Positions 1 through 9,082 are shown, numbered from the stretch's first letter. The stretch is 64,000 bases of DNA from Rhodospirillaceae bacterium UBA1479 (GCA_002325375.1 DCRZ01000009.1:282156-346155), one strand, 5' to 3'. Notes: generated from the sequence alone by a model not told the origin. A program made the numbers and translations.

Positions 1-131
1 TGGTCCGGATTTTCCGACAGCAGCTTATGGGTCACCAGCCGCCCGTCCGGCGCCTGGGCGACCAGATCCGTGAAGGTGCCGCCCCGGTCGATCCAGACGT
101 GCCAGCCCGATTTTCGTGTTTGATCCGCCAT
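1..131 (-). CDS. 5-oxoprolinase / hydantoinase-type ATPase, N-terminal fragment (runs off the window)
   Basis: Only the first 43 codons are inside the window; the gene continues beyond base 1. The fragment reads MADQTRKSGWHVWIDRGGTF and continues TDLVAQAPDGRLVTHKLLSENP. The DRGGTFTD block followed by a THKLLSENP-like block is the hallmark start of bacterial OplAH-type 5-oxoprolinases, which hydrolyse 5-oxo-L-proline to glutamate with ATP. The GGTFTD part is the phosphate-binding loop of the hydantoinase A fold. The gene is divergent from the dehydrogenase starting at 252, so the 120 bases between them should hold both promoters. The family call is firm for so short a piece, but the substrate cannot be judged. 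Confidence 0.8.
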   Translation of the reverse strand, partial: MADQTRKSGWHVWIDRGGTFTDLVAQAPDGRLVTHKLLSENPD

Positions 132-251
132 TTGGTCGGTTGCCGGTCCTCTCAAGCCCCCGAAGGCCCCGGTTTTTCTTGTCGGCTTTGTGACAGACCG
201 GATAGAACAGCCTCACAAGCAAAAACACAAGCCCAGAGGACATCCTGCCCC

Positions 252-1295
252 ATGTCGCGCACTCTTGCCTATTTCAACAAGTTCGTCGATCCCATCGCCA
301 TGGACATCCTGGCCGCCGCGCCGGAAATCACGCCCCAGCGCATCGCCTTCGAAGACGACGCCGACCACAATTGGAACCTGCTGGCCCAGGTGCACGGCAT
401 TCAGTTCATGCCGACCAATGAAACCCCGAAAGCCTGGTATCCGAATCGCGCGTTCCTGGAACGCTGCCCCAACCTGCTGGCCGTGTCTTCGACCGGCGCC
501 GGTTACGACATGATCGACGTCGACGCGTGTAACGAGTTGGGCATCATGGTGGTCAACAATTCGGGCGCCAATTCCGTGTCCGTGGCGCAGCATGTTCTGG
601 GCCTGGCGCTGACCCTGTCCAAGCAGATCGCGCAGACCGACAAGGCGATCCGCGCCAATGCCAGGATCGACCGCCAGGACTTCATCGGCTCCGAACTGAC
701 CGGCAAGACGGTCGGCATTATCGGCCTGGGGAATATCGGCCGACTGGTCGCCGGCTATGTGAAGGTGTTCGGCGCCAAGGCGATTGCCTACGACCCCTAT
801 ATCAGCGATGCTGATTTCGCCGAACGCGGGGCGGAAAAGGTCGATTTCGAAACCCTGTGCCGGGAAGCCGACATCGTCTCCGTCAACTGTCCGCTGACCG
901 AAGAGACTCGCGGCATGGTCGATGCCCGCGCCTTCGGCTTCATGAAGCCCACCGCCTATTTCATCACCACGGCGCGGGGCGGCATCGCCGACGAAGACGC
1001 GCTGGTCGCGGCGCTGCGTGAGAAACGCATCCAGGGGGCCGGGCTCGACGTGTTCGATATCGAACCCACGGGCAATGCGGATAACCGGTTTGTCGAATTC
1101 GACAATGTTCTGCTGTCGCCCCACAACGCGGGCGTGACCTACGAATGCAACTACAACATGGCCAAGGCGGCGGCCGAACAATGGGTCACGATCCTGCGGG
1201 GCGAAAAGCCGCCGCGCCTGAAGAACCCGGACGTCTGGACGCATTATACCGAGCGGTATGAACGAATCTTCGGACAGGCCGTGGCGGCGGAGTAG
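252..1295 (+). CDS. D-isomer-specific 2-hydroxyacid dehydrogenase, NAD-dependent
   Basis: A 347-residue cytosolic oxidoreductase of the D-2-hydroxyacid dehydrogenase family, which interconverts 2-oxo acids and D-2-hydroxy acids. The Rossmann loop GIIGLGNIG lies at residues 155-163. The catalytic set is complete: Arg242 in TTARGG, Glu271 in FDIEP and His291 in SPHNAG. The frame stays open upstream to base 27, but the ATG at 252 fits the family N terminus and has AGAGGA at 235-240. The upstream 75 codons overlap the 5' end of the divergent oplAH gene and look non-coding. Substrate is not predictable; hydroxypyruvate, glyoxylate and phosphoglycerate relatives all share these motifs. Confidence 0.9.
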   Translation: MSRTLAYFNKFVDPIAMDILAAAPEITPQRIAFEDDADHNWNLLAQVHGIQFMPTNETPKAWYPNRAFLERCPNLLAVSSTGAGYDMIDVDACNELGIMVVNNSGANSVSVAQHVLGLALTLSKQIAQTDKAIRANARIDRQDFIGSELTGKTVGIIGLGNIGRLVAGYVKVFGAKAIAYDPYISDADFAERGAEKVDFETLCREADIVSVNCPLTEETRGMVDARAFGFMKPTAYFITTARGGIADEDALVAALREKRIQGAGLDVFDIEPTGNADNRFVEFDNVLLSPHNAGVTYECNYNMAKAAAEQWVTILRGEKPPRLKNPDVWTHYTERYERIFGQAVAAE

Positions 1296-1313
1296 GTCGC
1301 TTCGGGCGCGAAG

Positions 1314-2453
1314 TTATCCACTTCGCGGGGACGCGCGACAAAGCGCCTTGATGTTCCGCCATTGATCGGCGGTAAATGCCAAGCCGGTTCCTTGAGACTC
1401 TTCCAGAAAAGTCCTGGCCCGTTCTTCGGATAGCGGGTGAGAGGCTAGAAGCGAGAAACGATTTTCCATGTCGCCGTACATGTCGGCCAGACGGTGGAAA
1501 AAACCGGCAATCGGCCGGGCGTCCCAACCGGCCTTGTTCATTTCCTTGATGGCGAAGGCATCGGCTTCGGCCTCGGCTTCCCGATTGTAGGCGGAACTCA
1601 ACATGGTGTTGCCCAGGGCGGCAATCGCGCCGCCGCCGAAAACGTCCCCGACCATCAGGCCGGCTATTGCCGCCGTTCCTGCCTGCTGCAACGCGACTTT
1701 CGTGGGGTGCTTGTAGACAAGATGCCCGATTTCATGAGCGACCACCGCGGCGACTTCGTTGCCGTTGGTGGCCTGATCGATAAGTCCGCGCGTCACGATG
1801 ATCTGGTTCCCTGGCAAAGCAAAGGCATTCACCAGCCCCACATCGACGACGGTAATGCGGAGGGCGGCGTCCGGACGTCCGGCGGATGTTTTCAACTGGT
1901 GACCGAACAGGTCAAGTTCCAAACTTCCCTTTCCAAGGCAGATCTTCTTCCCGGGCTTTTTCTTGCTCTTTGGGTCCATCAATATGAGTAGAGAGATCAC
2001 CTGATCCCGTGCTGCGGCACCCAACTTGTTTTCGTACTCTTCCGGTAAGTTTTCCGCGATCAATACGGCCGATTGCGGGATGATGACGGCGAACAGAAGC
2101 CAAAGGGAAAGGCCGGCAAGGGCCCCGTATTTCAGGACGGGAACAAGCACTTCCCGTGCAGATTTTTCGGGTTTCCTTAGGTTTCGGAGATGGGGGAGAA
2201 AATACTCGAGGTTTTTAGCGGCAATCGATAGGCGGGCCTCGCCGGACCGCCCGAGACCGAGCAGACAGCGATCCGCCCCAGGTGGACTGATCAGCCGCAC
2301 GTCGGCGCAGGGCCATGTCGCCAGCAACAATCCGCCTTCATCGTGGATGGCGAGTTCCATCTTGGAAATCGACAGGATGACTTGGCGGGTCGCCGCACTT
2401 TGCCCGTCGAAATACCGGGCCCCGACCCGGGGCGGATTAGAAGGCGCCGACAT
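1314..2453 (-). CDS. M48-family membrane metalloprotease with N-terminal DUF7092-like domain
   Basis: A 379-residue zinc protease. The first ~95 residues form a small beta-rich domain of the DUF7092 type often seen before M48 domains (contains YFDGQSAATRQV). A hydrophobic segment follows at about residues 110-130 (LAGLSLWLLFAVIIP), then the peptidase domain. The zinc motif HEIGH is at 240-244 and the third ligand is probably in the EAEADAFA helix. Start ATG 2453 lies inside the 3' end of the upstream DUF898 gene (stop at 2437), a 17-base overlap that implies translational coupling. The likely role is membrane or periplasmic protein quality control. GC looks lower than in neighbouring genes. 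Confidence 0.88.
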   Translation of the reverse strand: MSAPSNPPRVGARYFDGQSAATRQVILSISKMELAIHDEGGLLLATWPCADVRLISPPGADRCLLGLGRSGEARLSIAAKNLEYFLPHLRNLRKPEKSAREVLVPVLKYGALAGLSLWLLFAVIIPQSAVLIAENLPEEYENKLGAAARDQVISLLILMDPKSKKKPGKKICLGKGSLELDLFGHQLKTSAGRPDAALRITVVDVGLVNAFALPGNQIIVTRGLIDQATNGNEVAAVVAHEIGHLVYKHPTKVALQQAGTAAIAGLMVGDVFGGGAIAALGNTMLSSAYNREAEAEADAFAIKEMNKAGWDARPIAGFFHRLADMYGDMENRFSLLASHPLSEERARTFLEESQGTGLAFTADQWRNIKALCRASPRSG

Positions 2454-3705
2454 CCAGAACGTCTGCCAAGCCCTCGCCCCGAGATGGCCCCGTATCCGCC
2501 ATCTGGATCGCGGCGGCGAAAGCCTGCGGGTTGCTGACGGCCAATGTGTTCACGATGTGCCGGATCATGCGGTACTGCATGATCAATGTATAGAGCATGG
2601 GCAATATGACCATCACCATGACAATCATCACGGTGATCCCGCCGATCATGAACAGGTTCCCGCCGCCTGCACCTGGGGAGGCCACGATCATGCTGATGAA
2701 AAATACGCTTAAAACGGAGAAGGCAAGCATGACCGTGCCCCAGAACAGCGCGCTGATGCCGATTACGACGGGCAGGCGTACGGAAGAGCGAAATCCGGCA
2801 CCGCCATCAATCCGTATGGCGCCGACAACAAGCCGGAATTCCGTCAACCGGTACCAAGTGTAGACGACGATCCAGGCGAGGGCGCCAAGAAACAACCAGT
2901 GCGCCAAACCGGAAAATAATTGTTGAATTTGTCCCAGGCCTTGTTGGACCCCCCCGGGGGCCATCCCAATGAAACCCAGCGTGGCGCCAAAGATCAGTGG
3001 GAACACGAGGGTCAACAACCAGGGAATCAGCAGCCGAAGGGCTGATGTTTTCTTGTCAAACGCGAACTTCGCTGTTCCGAACCGGGTCCGGTCGATGCGG
3101 TATTCCCACAGTGCCTTGCGCATCCAGGGATAAGCGATCCCGAACGTAATGGCTGTCAAGACGGTCCAGGCCAGGGCCAGTAACATGAACCGCCAGGCTT
3201 CGCCATCCAGGGCGAACCGGATGCCTCGCCAAGATGTCCGGCTGAGGCGATAGCGCCAGATGCGGAACATCGCCAAATAAATCAGACAAAGGATCATCAC
3301 CGAGTACAGACCTTGGATGATCTGGCCCGTGGTGGTCAAAGGTCCGACGGCGGTAACCACGAAATTGTACGCAAGGCTGACCGGGGCCAAAATGGCGACG
3401 ACTAATAGGAAGCCGAGAAGCAATTCGGTTCCCCGTCCGGTGTATTCAAGGGGTTCGCCTTGGATGACCGTGTTTCCCCAGAAATACCGGCGGATGGCGG
3501 TCTTGGCCCAGAACCGATAGATGCCGAGCGTCAGCAGTGTCAGGACCGCGTTCTTGAGGGCCAATTTGAACAACGGACCGAGGCGCCCGGTAAAATTCAG
3601 TTTGGAATATTTCTGCGCCGCCGGCTCCGCCCGCGATCCTGCTTGTGATTTAGGAAAGCCAGTTTGCGCGGCGTCGCCCCCTTGGCCGTTCGTTATCTCC
3701 GGCAT
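2437..3705 (-). CDS. DUF898 (YjgN-like) polytopic membrane protein
   Basis: A 422-residue inner-membrane protein with the DUF898 signature early in the chain: LTLGIYRFWAKTAIRRYFWG, followed by a GEPLEYTG block. Several hydrophobic segments follow in a two-fold repeated arrangement, and the N-terminal ~50 residues are polar and cytosolic. The ATG at 3705 is chosen because GGGGAAGGGGAGACG stands just before it; the open frame upstream to 4089 has low-complexity Arg-rich composition and overlaps the next gene. It forms a two-gene operon with the M48 protease. Function of the family is not established. The pairing suggests a membrane-protein quality-control or envelope-stress role, which is inference. 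Confidence 0.85.
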   Translation of the reverse strand: MPEITNGQGGDAAQTGFPKSQAGSRAEPAAQKYSKLNFTGRLGPLFKLALKNAVLTLLTLGIYRFWAKTAIRRYFWGNTVIQGEPLEYTGRGTELLLGFLLVVAILAPVSLAYNFVVTAVGPLTTTGQIIQGLYSVMILCLIYLAMFRIWRYRLSRTSWRGIRFALDGEAWRFMLLALAWTVLTAITFGIAYPWMRKALWEYRIDRTRFGTAKFAFDKKTSALRLLIPWLLTLVFPLIFGATLGFIGMAPGGVQQGLGQIQQLFSGLAHWLFLGALAWIVVYTWYRLTEFRLVVGAIRIDGGAGFRSSVRLPVVIGISALFWGTVMLAFSVLSVFFISMIVASPGAGGGNLFMIGGITVMIVMVMVILPMLYTLIMQYRMIRHIVNTLAVSNPQAFAAAIQMADTGPSRGEGLADVLDVGAF

Positions 3706-3785
3706 CGTCTCCCCTTCCCCGATTTCCCCGATCAGGGAAAGTTCTATTTTGACGGGAAAAATTAAACGCGGCAAGCAAGGGAATG

Positions 3786-4913
3786 TTATGTGGTCGCTTT
3801 CTCCAGAACCCGCTTGGCGATCGCGAGCGACGAGGTCAGACCCGGGCTTTCGATGCCGTAAAGGCCGACGTAGTTGGTCAGCCCGTGCACGTCGGCACCC
3901 TGGATGACGAAGTCGGCGGCGTATTTGTCGTTGCTGTTGGTCAGCTTGGGCCGCACGCCCGTGTATCCCGGCGACAGGGCGCCGTCGGCCAGGCCCGGCC
4001 AGTAGCGGCGGATCGCGCCGTAGAAGCTTTCGACCCGGCTTTCGTCGACCTTGTAGTCGATCTGGTCCGGATGGGTGACGTCGAGCCATTCCACGTCCGG
4101 CCCGAACTTGGTGCCGCCGCCGAGATCGAGGGTCGAATGGGTGCCGAGCCCGCCCGGCACGGGGGCCGGATAGATCAGGTGGTTGAAGGGGCTTTTGCCT
4201 GCGATCGTGAAGTAATGGCCCTTGGCGTAGAAGCTGCCGGGGATGCTGTCCGCCGGGATGCCGTCGATGGCGCGGGCGATGTGCTGGGCATACAGTCCGC
4301 CGGCGTTGACCACCAGGGAGCAGTCCAATTCCATGGGCGCGTCGCCGCCGGCGCGGATGCGGATGCGCCCGTCGGCCAGAACCTCGCCGCCGTCCACGGG
4401 GGTGTTGAAGGCGATCATGCCGCCCCGATCTTCCAATTCGCCCTGCAGGGACAGCATGTAGCCGTGGCTTTCGATGATCCCGGTGGACGGCGACATCAGG
4501 CCGGCCGCCGCCGTCACGTTGGGCTCGGCCTCTTTCATCTGCTTGGCGTCCAGCCAGGTCAGGTCGTGAACGCCGTTGGCTTCGCCCTTGGCCTTCAGTT
4601 CCTCCAGCTTCACCACCTCGTCCTCGGTGATGGCGACGATGATTTTTCCAATACGATTATGCTCGACCCCGTGGCTTGCGCAGTATTCGTAGAGCATCTC
4701 CTTGCCCTCGACGCAGCACAGCGCCTTCAGCGAATCCTTGGCATAGTAGATGCCGCCGTGGATGACCTCGGAATTGCGGGAACTGGTGCCGGTGCCGATA
4801 TCGTCGGCCTTTTCCAGCAGGATGACGTCGCGCCCGGCCTGGGCCAGGGTGCGCGCGCAGGCCAGGCCCACGACGCCCGCGCCGATGACTACCGTATCAA
4901 CCTGTTCGGCCAT
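3786..4913 (-). CDS. FAD-dependent oxidoreductase, L-2-hydroxyglutarate dehydrogenase-like
   Basis: A 375-residue DAO-superfamily flavoprotein. The N-terminal dinucleotide loop VVIGAGVVGLACARTLA is followed by an acidic position at the end of strand 2 (LLEKAD). The block NSEVIHGGIYY then SLKALCCVEGKEMLYEYC closely resembles human and bacterial L-2-hydroxyglutarate dehydrogenases (LhgO/L2HGDH), which oxidise L-2-hydroxyglutarate to 2-oxoglutarate and pass electrons to quinone. Start ATG 4913 is preceded by AAGGAGCATCC. The gene is divergent from the BASS-type permease at 5030 with a 116-base gap, so the pair may share control; a role of the permease in 2-hydroxy or 2-oxo acid transport is only a guess. 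Confidence 0.82.
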   Translation of the reverse strand: MAEQVDTVVIGAGVVGLACARTLAQAGRDVILLEKADDIGTGTSSRNSEVIHGGIYYAKDSLKALCCVEGKEMLYEYCASHGVEHNRIGKIIVAITEDEVVKLEELKAKGEANGVHDLTWLDAKQMKEAEPNVTAAAGLMSPSTGIIESHGYMLSLQGELEDRGGMIAFNTPVDGGEVLADGRIRIRAGGDAPMELDCSLVVNAGGLYAQHIARAIDGIPADSIPGSFYAKGHYFTIAGKSPFNHLIYPAPVPGGLGTHSTLDLGGGTKFGPDVEWLDVTHPDQIDYKVDESRVESFYGAIRRYWPGLADGALSPGYTGVRPKLTNSNDKYAADFVIQGADVHGLTNYVGLYGIESPGLTSSLAIAKRVLEKATT

Positions 4914-5029
4914 GGATGCTCCTTGGGGATTGGGATTTCTTGATCGGATTGTATACATCTGGGTTTGCCCCATAATCGATTTCCGCGCAAGTGCCCGGAT
5001 GCCATCCGTTCCACCGCAGGACCGACCCA

Positions 5030-5992
5030 ATGAACCTCGCTGCCCTGATCGTCTCCGGTCTCGCCTTTCTGGGCCGCCACGCCACCACCATGATGGCCGT
5101 CGGCGTGTTTTCCGGCCTCGCCTTCCCCGGCGTGACCGTCCATCTGCAGCCCTGGCTGACGGAAATGGTCTGGGTTCTGATGTTCGTGTCCATGGTCCAT
5201 ATCGATTGGGCCGACGTGATGGGCCACATCCGCCGGCCGTTCCTATTGGGCATCACGCTGGTCTGGATGTTGGCGGTAACGCCGGTCGTCACCTGGCTGC
5301 TGGTAAAGGATATGGGACTGTCGCCGGGCCTGATCGCCGCCATGGTGTTGACGGCGGCAAGCTGCCCGCTGATGTCCACGCCCGCCGTCGGCATGGTCAT
5401 CGGGCTCGACGGGGCGTTCCTTTTGCTGGTGCTGATCGCCGAAACCTTCCTGGTGCCGCTGACGCTGCCCGTGGTGTCGTCGGCCCTGGTGGATATCCCC
5501 CTGTCGACGTTCGACCTCATGGGGCGGCTGGCGGCCCTCGTCGTCTCGACCTTCGCCGCCGCCGTGATTGCGCAACGAATCCTTGGCCGGGCGCGGATCG
5601 ATGCCTGGCGTCAGCCCCTGCACGGGATGTCGGTGATTCTGCTGGTCGGCTTCGCCGCCGGGCTGATGGCGGGCGTGCCGCAGGCGTTCCGGGACAACCC
5701 GGATCATGTGATCTTCGTGACGATCCTCAGCTTCGCGGTTTACGCGGGCCTGCAGTTGGCCGGGGCGGGGGTCTTCGCCGTTGTCGGGCGGGCCATGGGC
5801 CGCGATTGGGGGCGGGTCAAGGTGCTGTCGGCGTCCTTTGCCTCGGGCAACCGCAACCTGGCGATCCTGATCGCGGTTTTGCTGCCGGCCATCGATCCGG
5901 ATACCATGCTGTACTTCGTGGTCGGCCAGTTTCCCATCTACCTGATGCCCGCGGTATGGCGGCAACTGGCAAAACGGCTGCTGCCTGCCTAA
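5030..5992 (+). CDS. BASS-type (bile acid:sodium symporter-like) membrane transporter
   Basis: A 320-residue polytopic membrane protein with about nine to ten hydrophobic helices. Family-like features are the central MVLTAASCPLMSTPAVG segment and the late SASFASGNRNLAI segment, which correspond to the two discontinuous-helix motifs of the sodium:bile acid symporter fold (the second is normally G-N-x-x-L-A). Start ATG 5030 fits GCAGG at 5016-5020; an in-frame GTG at 4991 would add 13 residues of unlikely sequence. Members move organic anions with sodium; the substrate is unknown. The adjacent divergent hydroxyglutarate-type dehydrogenase makes a small organic acid plausible (inference). Confidence 0.75.
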   Translation: MNLAALIVSGLAFLGRHATTMMAVGVFSGLAFPGVTVHLQPWLTEMVWVLMFVSMVHIDWADVMGHIRRPFLLGITLVWMLAVTPVVTWLLVKDMGLSPGLIAAMVLTAASCPLMSTPAVGMVIGLDGAFLLLVLIAETFLVPLTLPVVSSALVDIPLSTFDLMGRLAALVVSTFAAAVIAQRILGRARIDAWRQPLHGMSVILLVGFAAGLMAGVPQAFRDNPDHVIFVTILSFAVYAGLQLAGAGVFAVVGRAMGRDWGRVKVLSASFASGNRNLAILIAVLLPAIDPDTMLYFVVGQFPIYLMPAVWRQLAKRLLPA

Positions 5993-6020
5993 GTAAGGTG
6001 CTGGATTTATCGGGATCATC

Positions 6021-6770
6021 ATGTTCAAAAGCAAAACATTGCGGACCGTGGCGAAGGGGCTGTTTGTGCTTCTGGTCATCAGCGCGGCCGCCGGCATCGG
6101 AAAGCACACCGTCATGGCGGATTGGCGCACAGCAAGCCGGGAACCCCTGGGCATCGCGCCCGACCCGGCGGTGACCAAGGAAGCGGTCGTTCAGGTCTAT
6201 GCGGCCAGGGCGTTTTCCTGGCGCGGTATTTTCGGCGTCCATACTTGGATCGCGGCCAAGCCGACCGACGCCGATGCCTTCACGGTCTACGAGATCATCG
6301 GTTGGCGCGCGCGTCATGGCGGATCGGCCCTGGTGATTTCAGAGAAAGAACCGGATCAGCGCTGGTTCGGGGCCGAGCCGGAAATTATCGCCGACAAGCG
6401 GGGGGGCGGCGTCGACGACATGATCAAGCGCATCGACACGGCGGCCCGGGCCTATCCTCATGCCAGGACCTATACGGTCTGGCCCGGTCCCAATTCCAAC
6501 ACCTTCACCGCCCATGTCGCCCGCGCCGTGCCGGAATTGAACCTGGACCTGCCGCCCACGGCCATCGGCAAGGACTACTTGCCCGAAGGCGGCTTCGCCG
6601 CCAAAACGCCGAGCGGCACCGGCTATCAGCTGTCCCTGTTCGGGCTGTTGGGTGTGATGGCCGGGGTCGAGGAAGGGGTCGAGGTCAACATCCTGGGCCT
6701 GACCTTCGGCATCGATCCCAAGGACCTGGCCATTAAACTGCCCCTGGCGGGACGGCTGGGACCGTCCTAA
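6021..6770 (+). CDS. DUF3750 domain protein, N-terminally membrane anchored
   Basis: A 249-residue protein with one hydrophobic helix at about residues 9-27 (LFVLLVISAAAGIG), then a soluble domain that is probably periplasmic. Blocks such as VQVYAARAFSWRGIFGVHTW, YEIIGWRARHG and VWPGPNSNTF are characteristic of DUF3750, a family common in proteobacteria. The GPNSNTF block contains Asn-Ser-Asn residues that could be catalytic, but no activity is established. It begins 28 bases after the BASS gene stop and may be co-transcribed with it. Its stop is followed 70 bases later by the TerB-DnaJ gene on the same strand. Confidence 0.78.
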   Translation: MFKSKTLRTVAKGLFVLLVISAAAGIGKHTVMADWRTASREPLGIAPDPAVTKEAVVQVYAARAFSWRGIFGVHTWIAAKPTDADAFTVYEIIGWRARHGGSALVISEKEPDQRWFGAEPEIIADKRGGGVDDMIKRIDTAARAYPHARTYTVWPGPNSNTFTAHVARAVPELNLDLPPTAIGKDYLPEGGFAAKTPSGTGYQLSLFGLLGVMAGVEEGVEVNILGLTFGIDPKDLAIKLPLAGRLGPS

Positions 6771-6840
6771 ATTGCGGCCCGAGGAAACGCGCCGCCGGCG
6801 CCGTCAACAAGCCGCCACGGGCGGGGGAAGTCAATCGACC

Positions 6841-7596
6841 ATGAGCATTTGGGGTAAAGTCGTCGGCGGGGTTGCCGGGTTCGCCATGGGTGGGCCGCTG
6901 GGGGCGCTCATCGGCGGCATCGCGGGTCATATGTACGACCAGAAGAAGGCGGGGGACGAGGCCCTGTTGTCCGGCGTCGGGGGGGCGGATGCCCAGAACG
7001 AGGCCCGCCAGGTCGCCTTCACCCAGGCCGTCATCGTGCTGGCCGCCAAGATGGCGAAATCGGACGGCGCGGTTTCCAAGGACGAGATCCTTGCCTTCCG
7101 CCGCATGTTCCATGTCCCGCCCGAGGACGAAGCCGCCGTCGGCAAGCTGTTCAACGAGGCCCGCAAGGACGCGACCGGCTACGAGCCCTATGCCGAACAG
7201 ATCGCCATGATGTTCACCCGCGAGCCGGCGGTGCTGGAAGAATTGCTCGCCGCCCTGTTCCACATCGCCAAGGCCGACGGCGCCGTGCATCCCGGCGAGA
7301 TGGAATTCCTGCGCCGCACGGCCCTGATCTTCGGCTTCACCCCCCAGGGGTTCGAGCGCCTGAAGGCCATGCATCTGGACGAGCCCAAGAAGGCGGACCC
7401 CTACGAAATTCTCGGCGTCAAGCGCACGGATTCGGACGCCGACATCAAGCAAGCCTACCGCCAGCTGATCCGCGAGAACCATCCGGACAAGCTGATGGCC
7501 GACGGCATGCCCCAGGAATTCATCGACCTCGCCAACGACAAGATGGCGGCCATTAACGCCGCCTATGATCAGGTCAAGAAAGAGCGCAAGCTCTAA
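6841..7596 (+). CDS. TerB-DnaJ co-chaperone (DjlA-like)
   Basis: A 251-residue protein. The first ~35 residues are Gly-rich and hydrophobic (GKVVGGVAGFAMGGPLGALIGG), a possible membrane-inserting segment as in DjlA. Residues ~55-180 form a helical TerB-like domain with the repeated AKxDGAV motif (AKSDGAVSKDE and AKADGAVHPGE). A J-domain closes the chain, DPYEILGV to NHPDKL, with the HPD tripeptide needed to stimulate DnaK ATPase. Start ATG 6841 has GGGGGAAG about 10 bases upstream; an in-frame codon at 6772 would add 23 Arg-rich residues. Domain order matches DjlA-type cochaperones, but the identity as true DjlA is not certain. Confidence 0.88.
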   Translation: MSIWGKVVGGVAGFAMGGPLGALIGGIAGHMYDQKKAGDEALLSGVGGADAQNEARQVAFTQAVIVLAAKMAKSDGAVSKDEILAFRRMFHVPPEDEAAVGKLFNEARKDATGYEPYAEQIAMMFTREPAVLEELLAALFHIAKADGAVHPGEMEFLRRTALIFGFTPQGFERLKAMHLDEPKKADPYEILGVKRTDSDADIKQAYRQLIRENHPDKLMADGMPQEFIDLANDKMAAINAAYDQVKKERKL

Positions 7597-7619
7597 CGCA
7601 AATCCCGAGCAATGGGGGA

Positions 7620-8327
7620 ATGCCAATGCCCGAGATCATCATCGACCCCAGCCCCAATTGCGACGACCGCGGCCCCGGCTTCACCGTGGACATGCTGGTG
7701 CTGCATTACACCGGCATGGAAACGGCGGCGGCGGCGCTGGACCGGCTCAAGGACCCCAAGGCCGAGGTCTCGGCCCATTACCTGATCGACGAGGACGGCA
7801 CCGTCCACAGGCTGGTGGACGAGAAAATGCGCGCCTGGCACGCGGGCGTCGCCCATTGGCGGGGCCGCACGGACATCAATGCGCGGTCCATCGGGATCGA
7901 ACTGGTCAACCCGGGCCACGACTGGGGCTACCGGGAATTTCCCGAACCCCAGATCAGGGAGCTTGAGGCCGTCTGCCTTGGCGTGCTCACCCGCCACCCC
8001 ATTCCGGCCCGCAACGTGGTCGGCCATTCCGACGTGGCGCCGACGCGCAAGACCGACCCCGGCGAACTGTTTCCCTGGGAACGCCTGGCCGGGAAGGGCA
8101 TCGGCCTGTGGCCCGCCGAGGCGGACGCGCTGATGATGGATCAACCCGTGCTGGCCGACGCGCTTCGGGAAATCGGCTACGACGTCACGGATTTCAACGC
8201 AGCCTTGAAGGCCTTCCAGCGCCACTTCCGCCCGGACCGTGTCACTGGGCGCATCGACGCCGAGACGGCGCGGCGGGCGCTTGGTTTGGTCGAGATGATC
8301 CGCCATGACGACGGCGCCGTTTCCTAG
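7620..8327 (+). CDS. N-acetylmuramoyl-L-alanine amidase, AmpD/Amidase_2 type with C-terminal peptidoglycan-binding domain
   Basis: A 235-residue zinc amidase that cuts the bond between MurNAc and L-Ala. Zinc-ligand blocks are LHYTGM (His near residue 30) and the late VGHSDVAPTRKTDPG (His and Asp), with WHAG between them. The conserved SIGIELVNPG block is present. The C-terminal ~70 residues look like a PG_binding_1 domain (FNAALKAFQRHFRPDRVTG). No signal peptide is visible, so a cytosolic AmpD-like recycling role is likely. Start could be ATG 7620 or ATG 7626; GGGGGAA at 7613-7619 favours 7626 by spacing. It lies 23 bases after the DnaJ-like gene. Confidence 0.88.
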   Translation: MPMPEIIIDPSPNCDDRGPGFTVDMLVLHYTGMETAAAALDRLKDPKAEVSAHYLIDEDGTVHRLVDEKMRAWHAGVAHWRGRTDINARSIGIELVNPGHDWGYREFPEPQIRELEAVCLGVLTRHPIPARNVVGHSDVAPTRKTDPGELFPWERLAGKGIGLWPAEADALMMDQPVLADALREIGYDVTDFNAALKAFQRHFRPDRVTGRIDAETARRALGLVEMIRHDDGAVS

Positions 8328-8341
8328 GGGACGAAAAGAAA

Positions 8342-8425
8342 ACCACTGAGGCAGTGAGACGGTGAGGAGGCAGGTAGGGTGCCGTAAGGTCTCCCTTCTT
8401 CTCATCGCCTCACCGTCTCTGTGGT
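8342..8425. repeat. Imperfect inverted repeat upstream of rnpB
   Basis: GAGACGGTGAGG at 8356-8367 is matched by CCTCACCGTCTC at 8408-8419, a perfect 12-base arm. An outer ACCAC (8342-8346) pairs with GTGGT (8421-8425), and the left arm carries about nine extra bases. The loop is ~40 bases. It could terminate amidase transcription (no T-run seen) or be a dispersed palindromic element. It ends 20 bases before the rnpB -10 sequence. Confidence 0.55.
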
Positions 8426-8445
8426 GCAATTTCTTGCCAATAGGC

Positions 8446-8451
8446 TATAAC
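8446..8451 (+). promoter_or_regulatory. Predicted -10 element of rnpB
   Basis: TATAAC stands 6 bases before the first base of the P1 helix of RNase P RNA (8458), the right place for a -10 box. A convincing -35 hexamer is not visible; the region expected for it overlaps the right arm of the inverted repeat (GTGGTG). Confidence 0.5.
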
Positions 8452-8457
8452 CCGCTT

Positions 8458-8866
<409 letters not shown>

Positions 8867-8909
8867 TAAATTTCCCAACTGCCCGGATTCGGCGATCCGC
8901 CCCAAAAAT

Positions 8910-8949
8910 GCCCCCGTGCCCGCAAAATTAGGCCCGCTTCGGGGGCTTT
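8910..8949 (+). terminator. Possible terminator after rnpB
   Basis: GCCCCCG (8910-8916) can pair with CGGGGGC (8940-8946), followed by TTTA. The loop is long (23 bases), so the strength is doubtful. Confidence 0.4.
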
Positions 8950-9082
8950 AATCGTCCCAGATCGGAACTTTTTTGGTTGGCCCAGGGTGCCGGTGGCCCG
9001 TGGTGGCGGCGCGTGCCGGGCCGGGACGCGGGGAAAATCATGGTTATGCCTTCGTTAACGGCCGGCCCGGGACCCGCCGAAG

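Noticed and set aside
1316..1324. Single DnaA-like box (TTATCCACT), and a similar TTATCCACC near 45414
   Set aside because: Isolated 8-of-9 matches inside or at the end of genes; expected by chance in 64 kb.
3706..4089. N-terminal extension of the DUF898 protein
   Set aside because: Arg/Pro/Gly-rich shadow of the flavoprotein gene; a strong ribosome site lies before ATG 3705.
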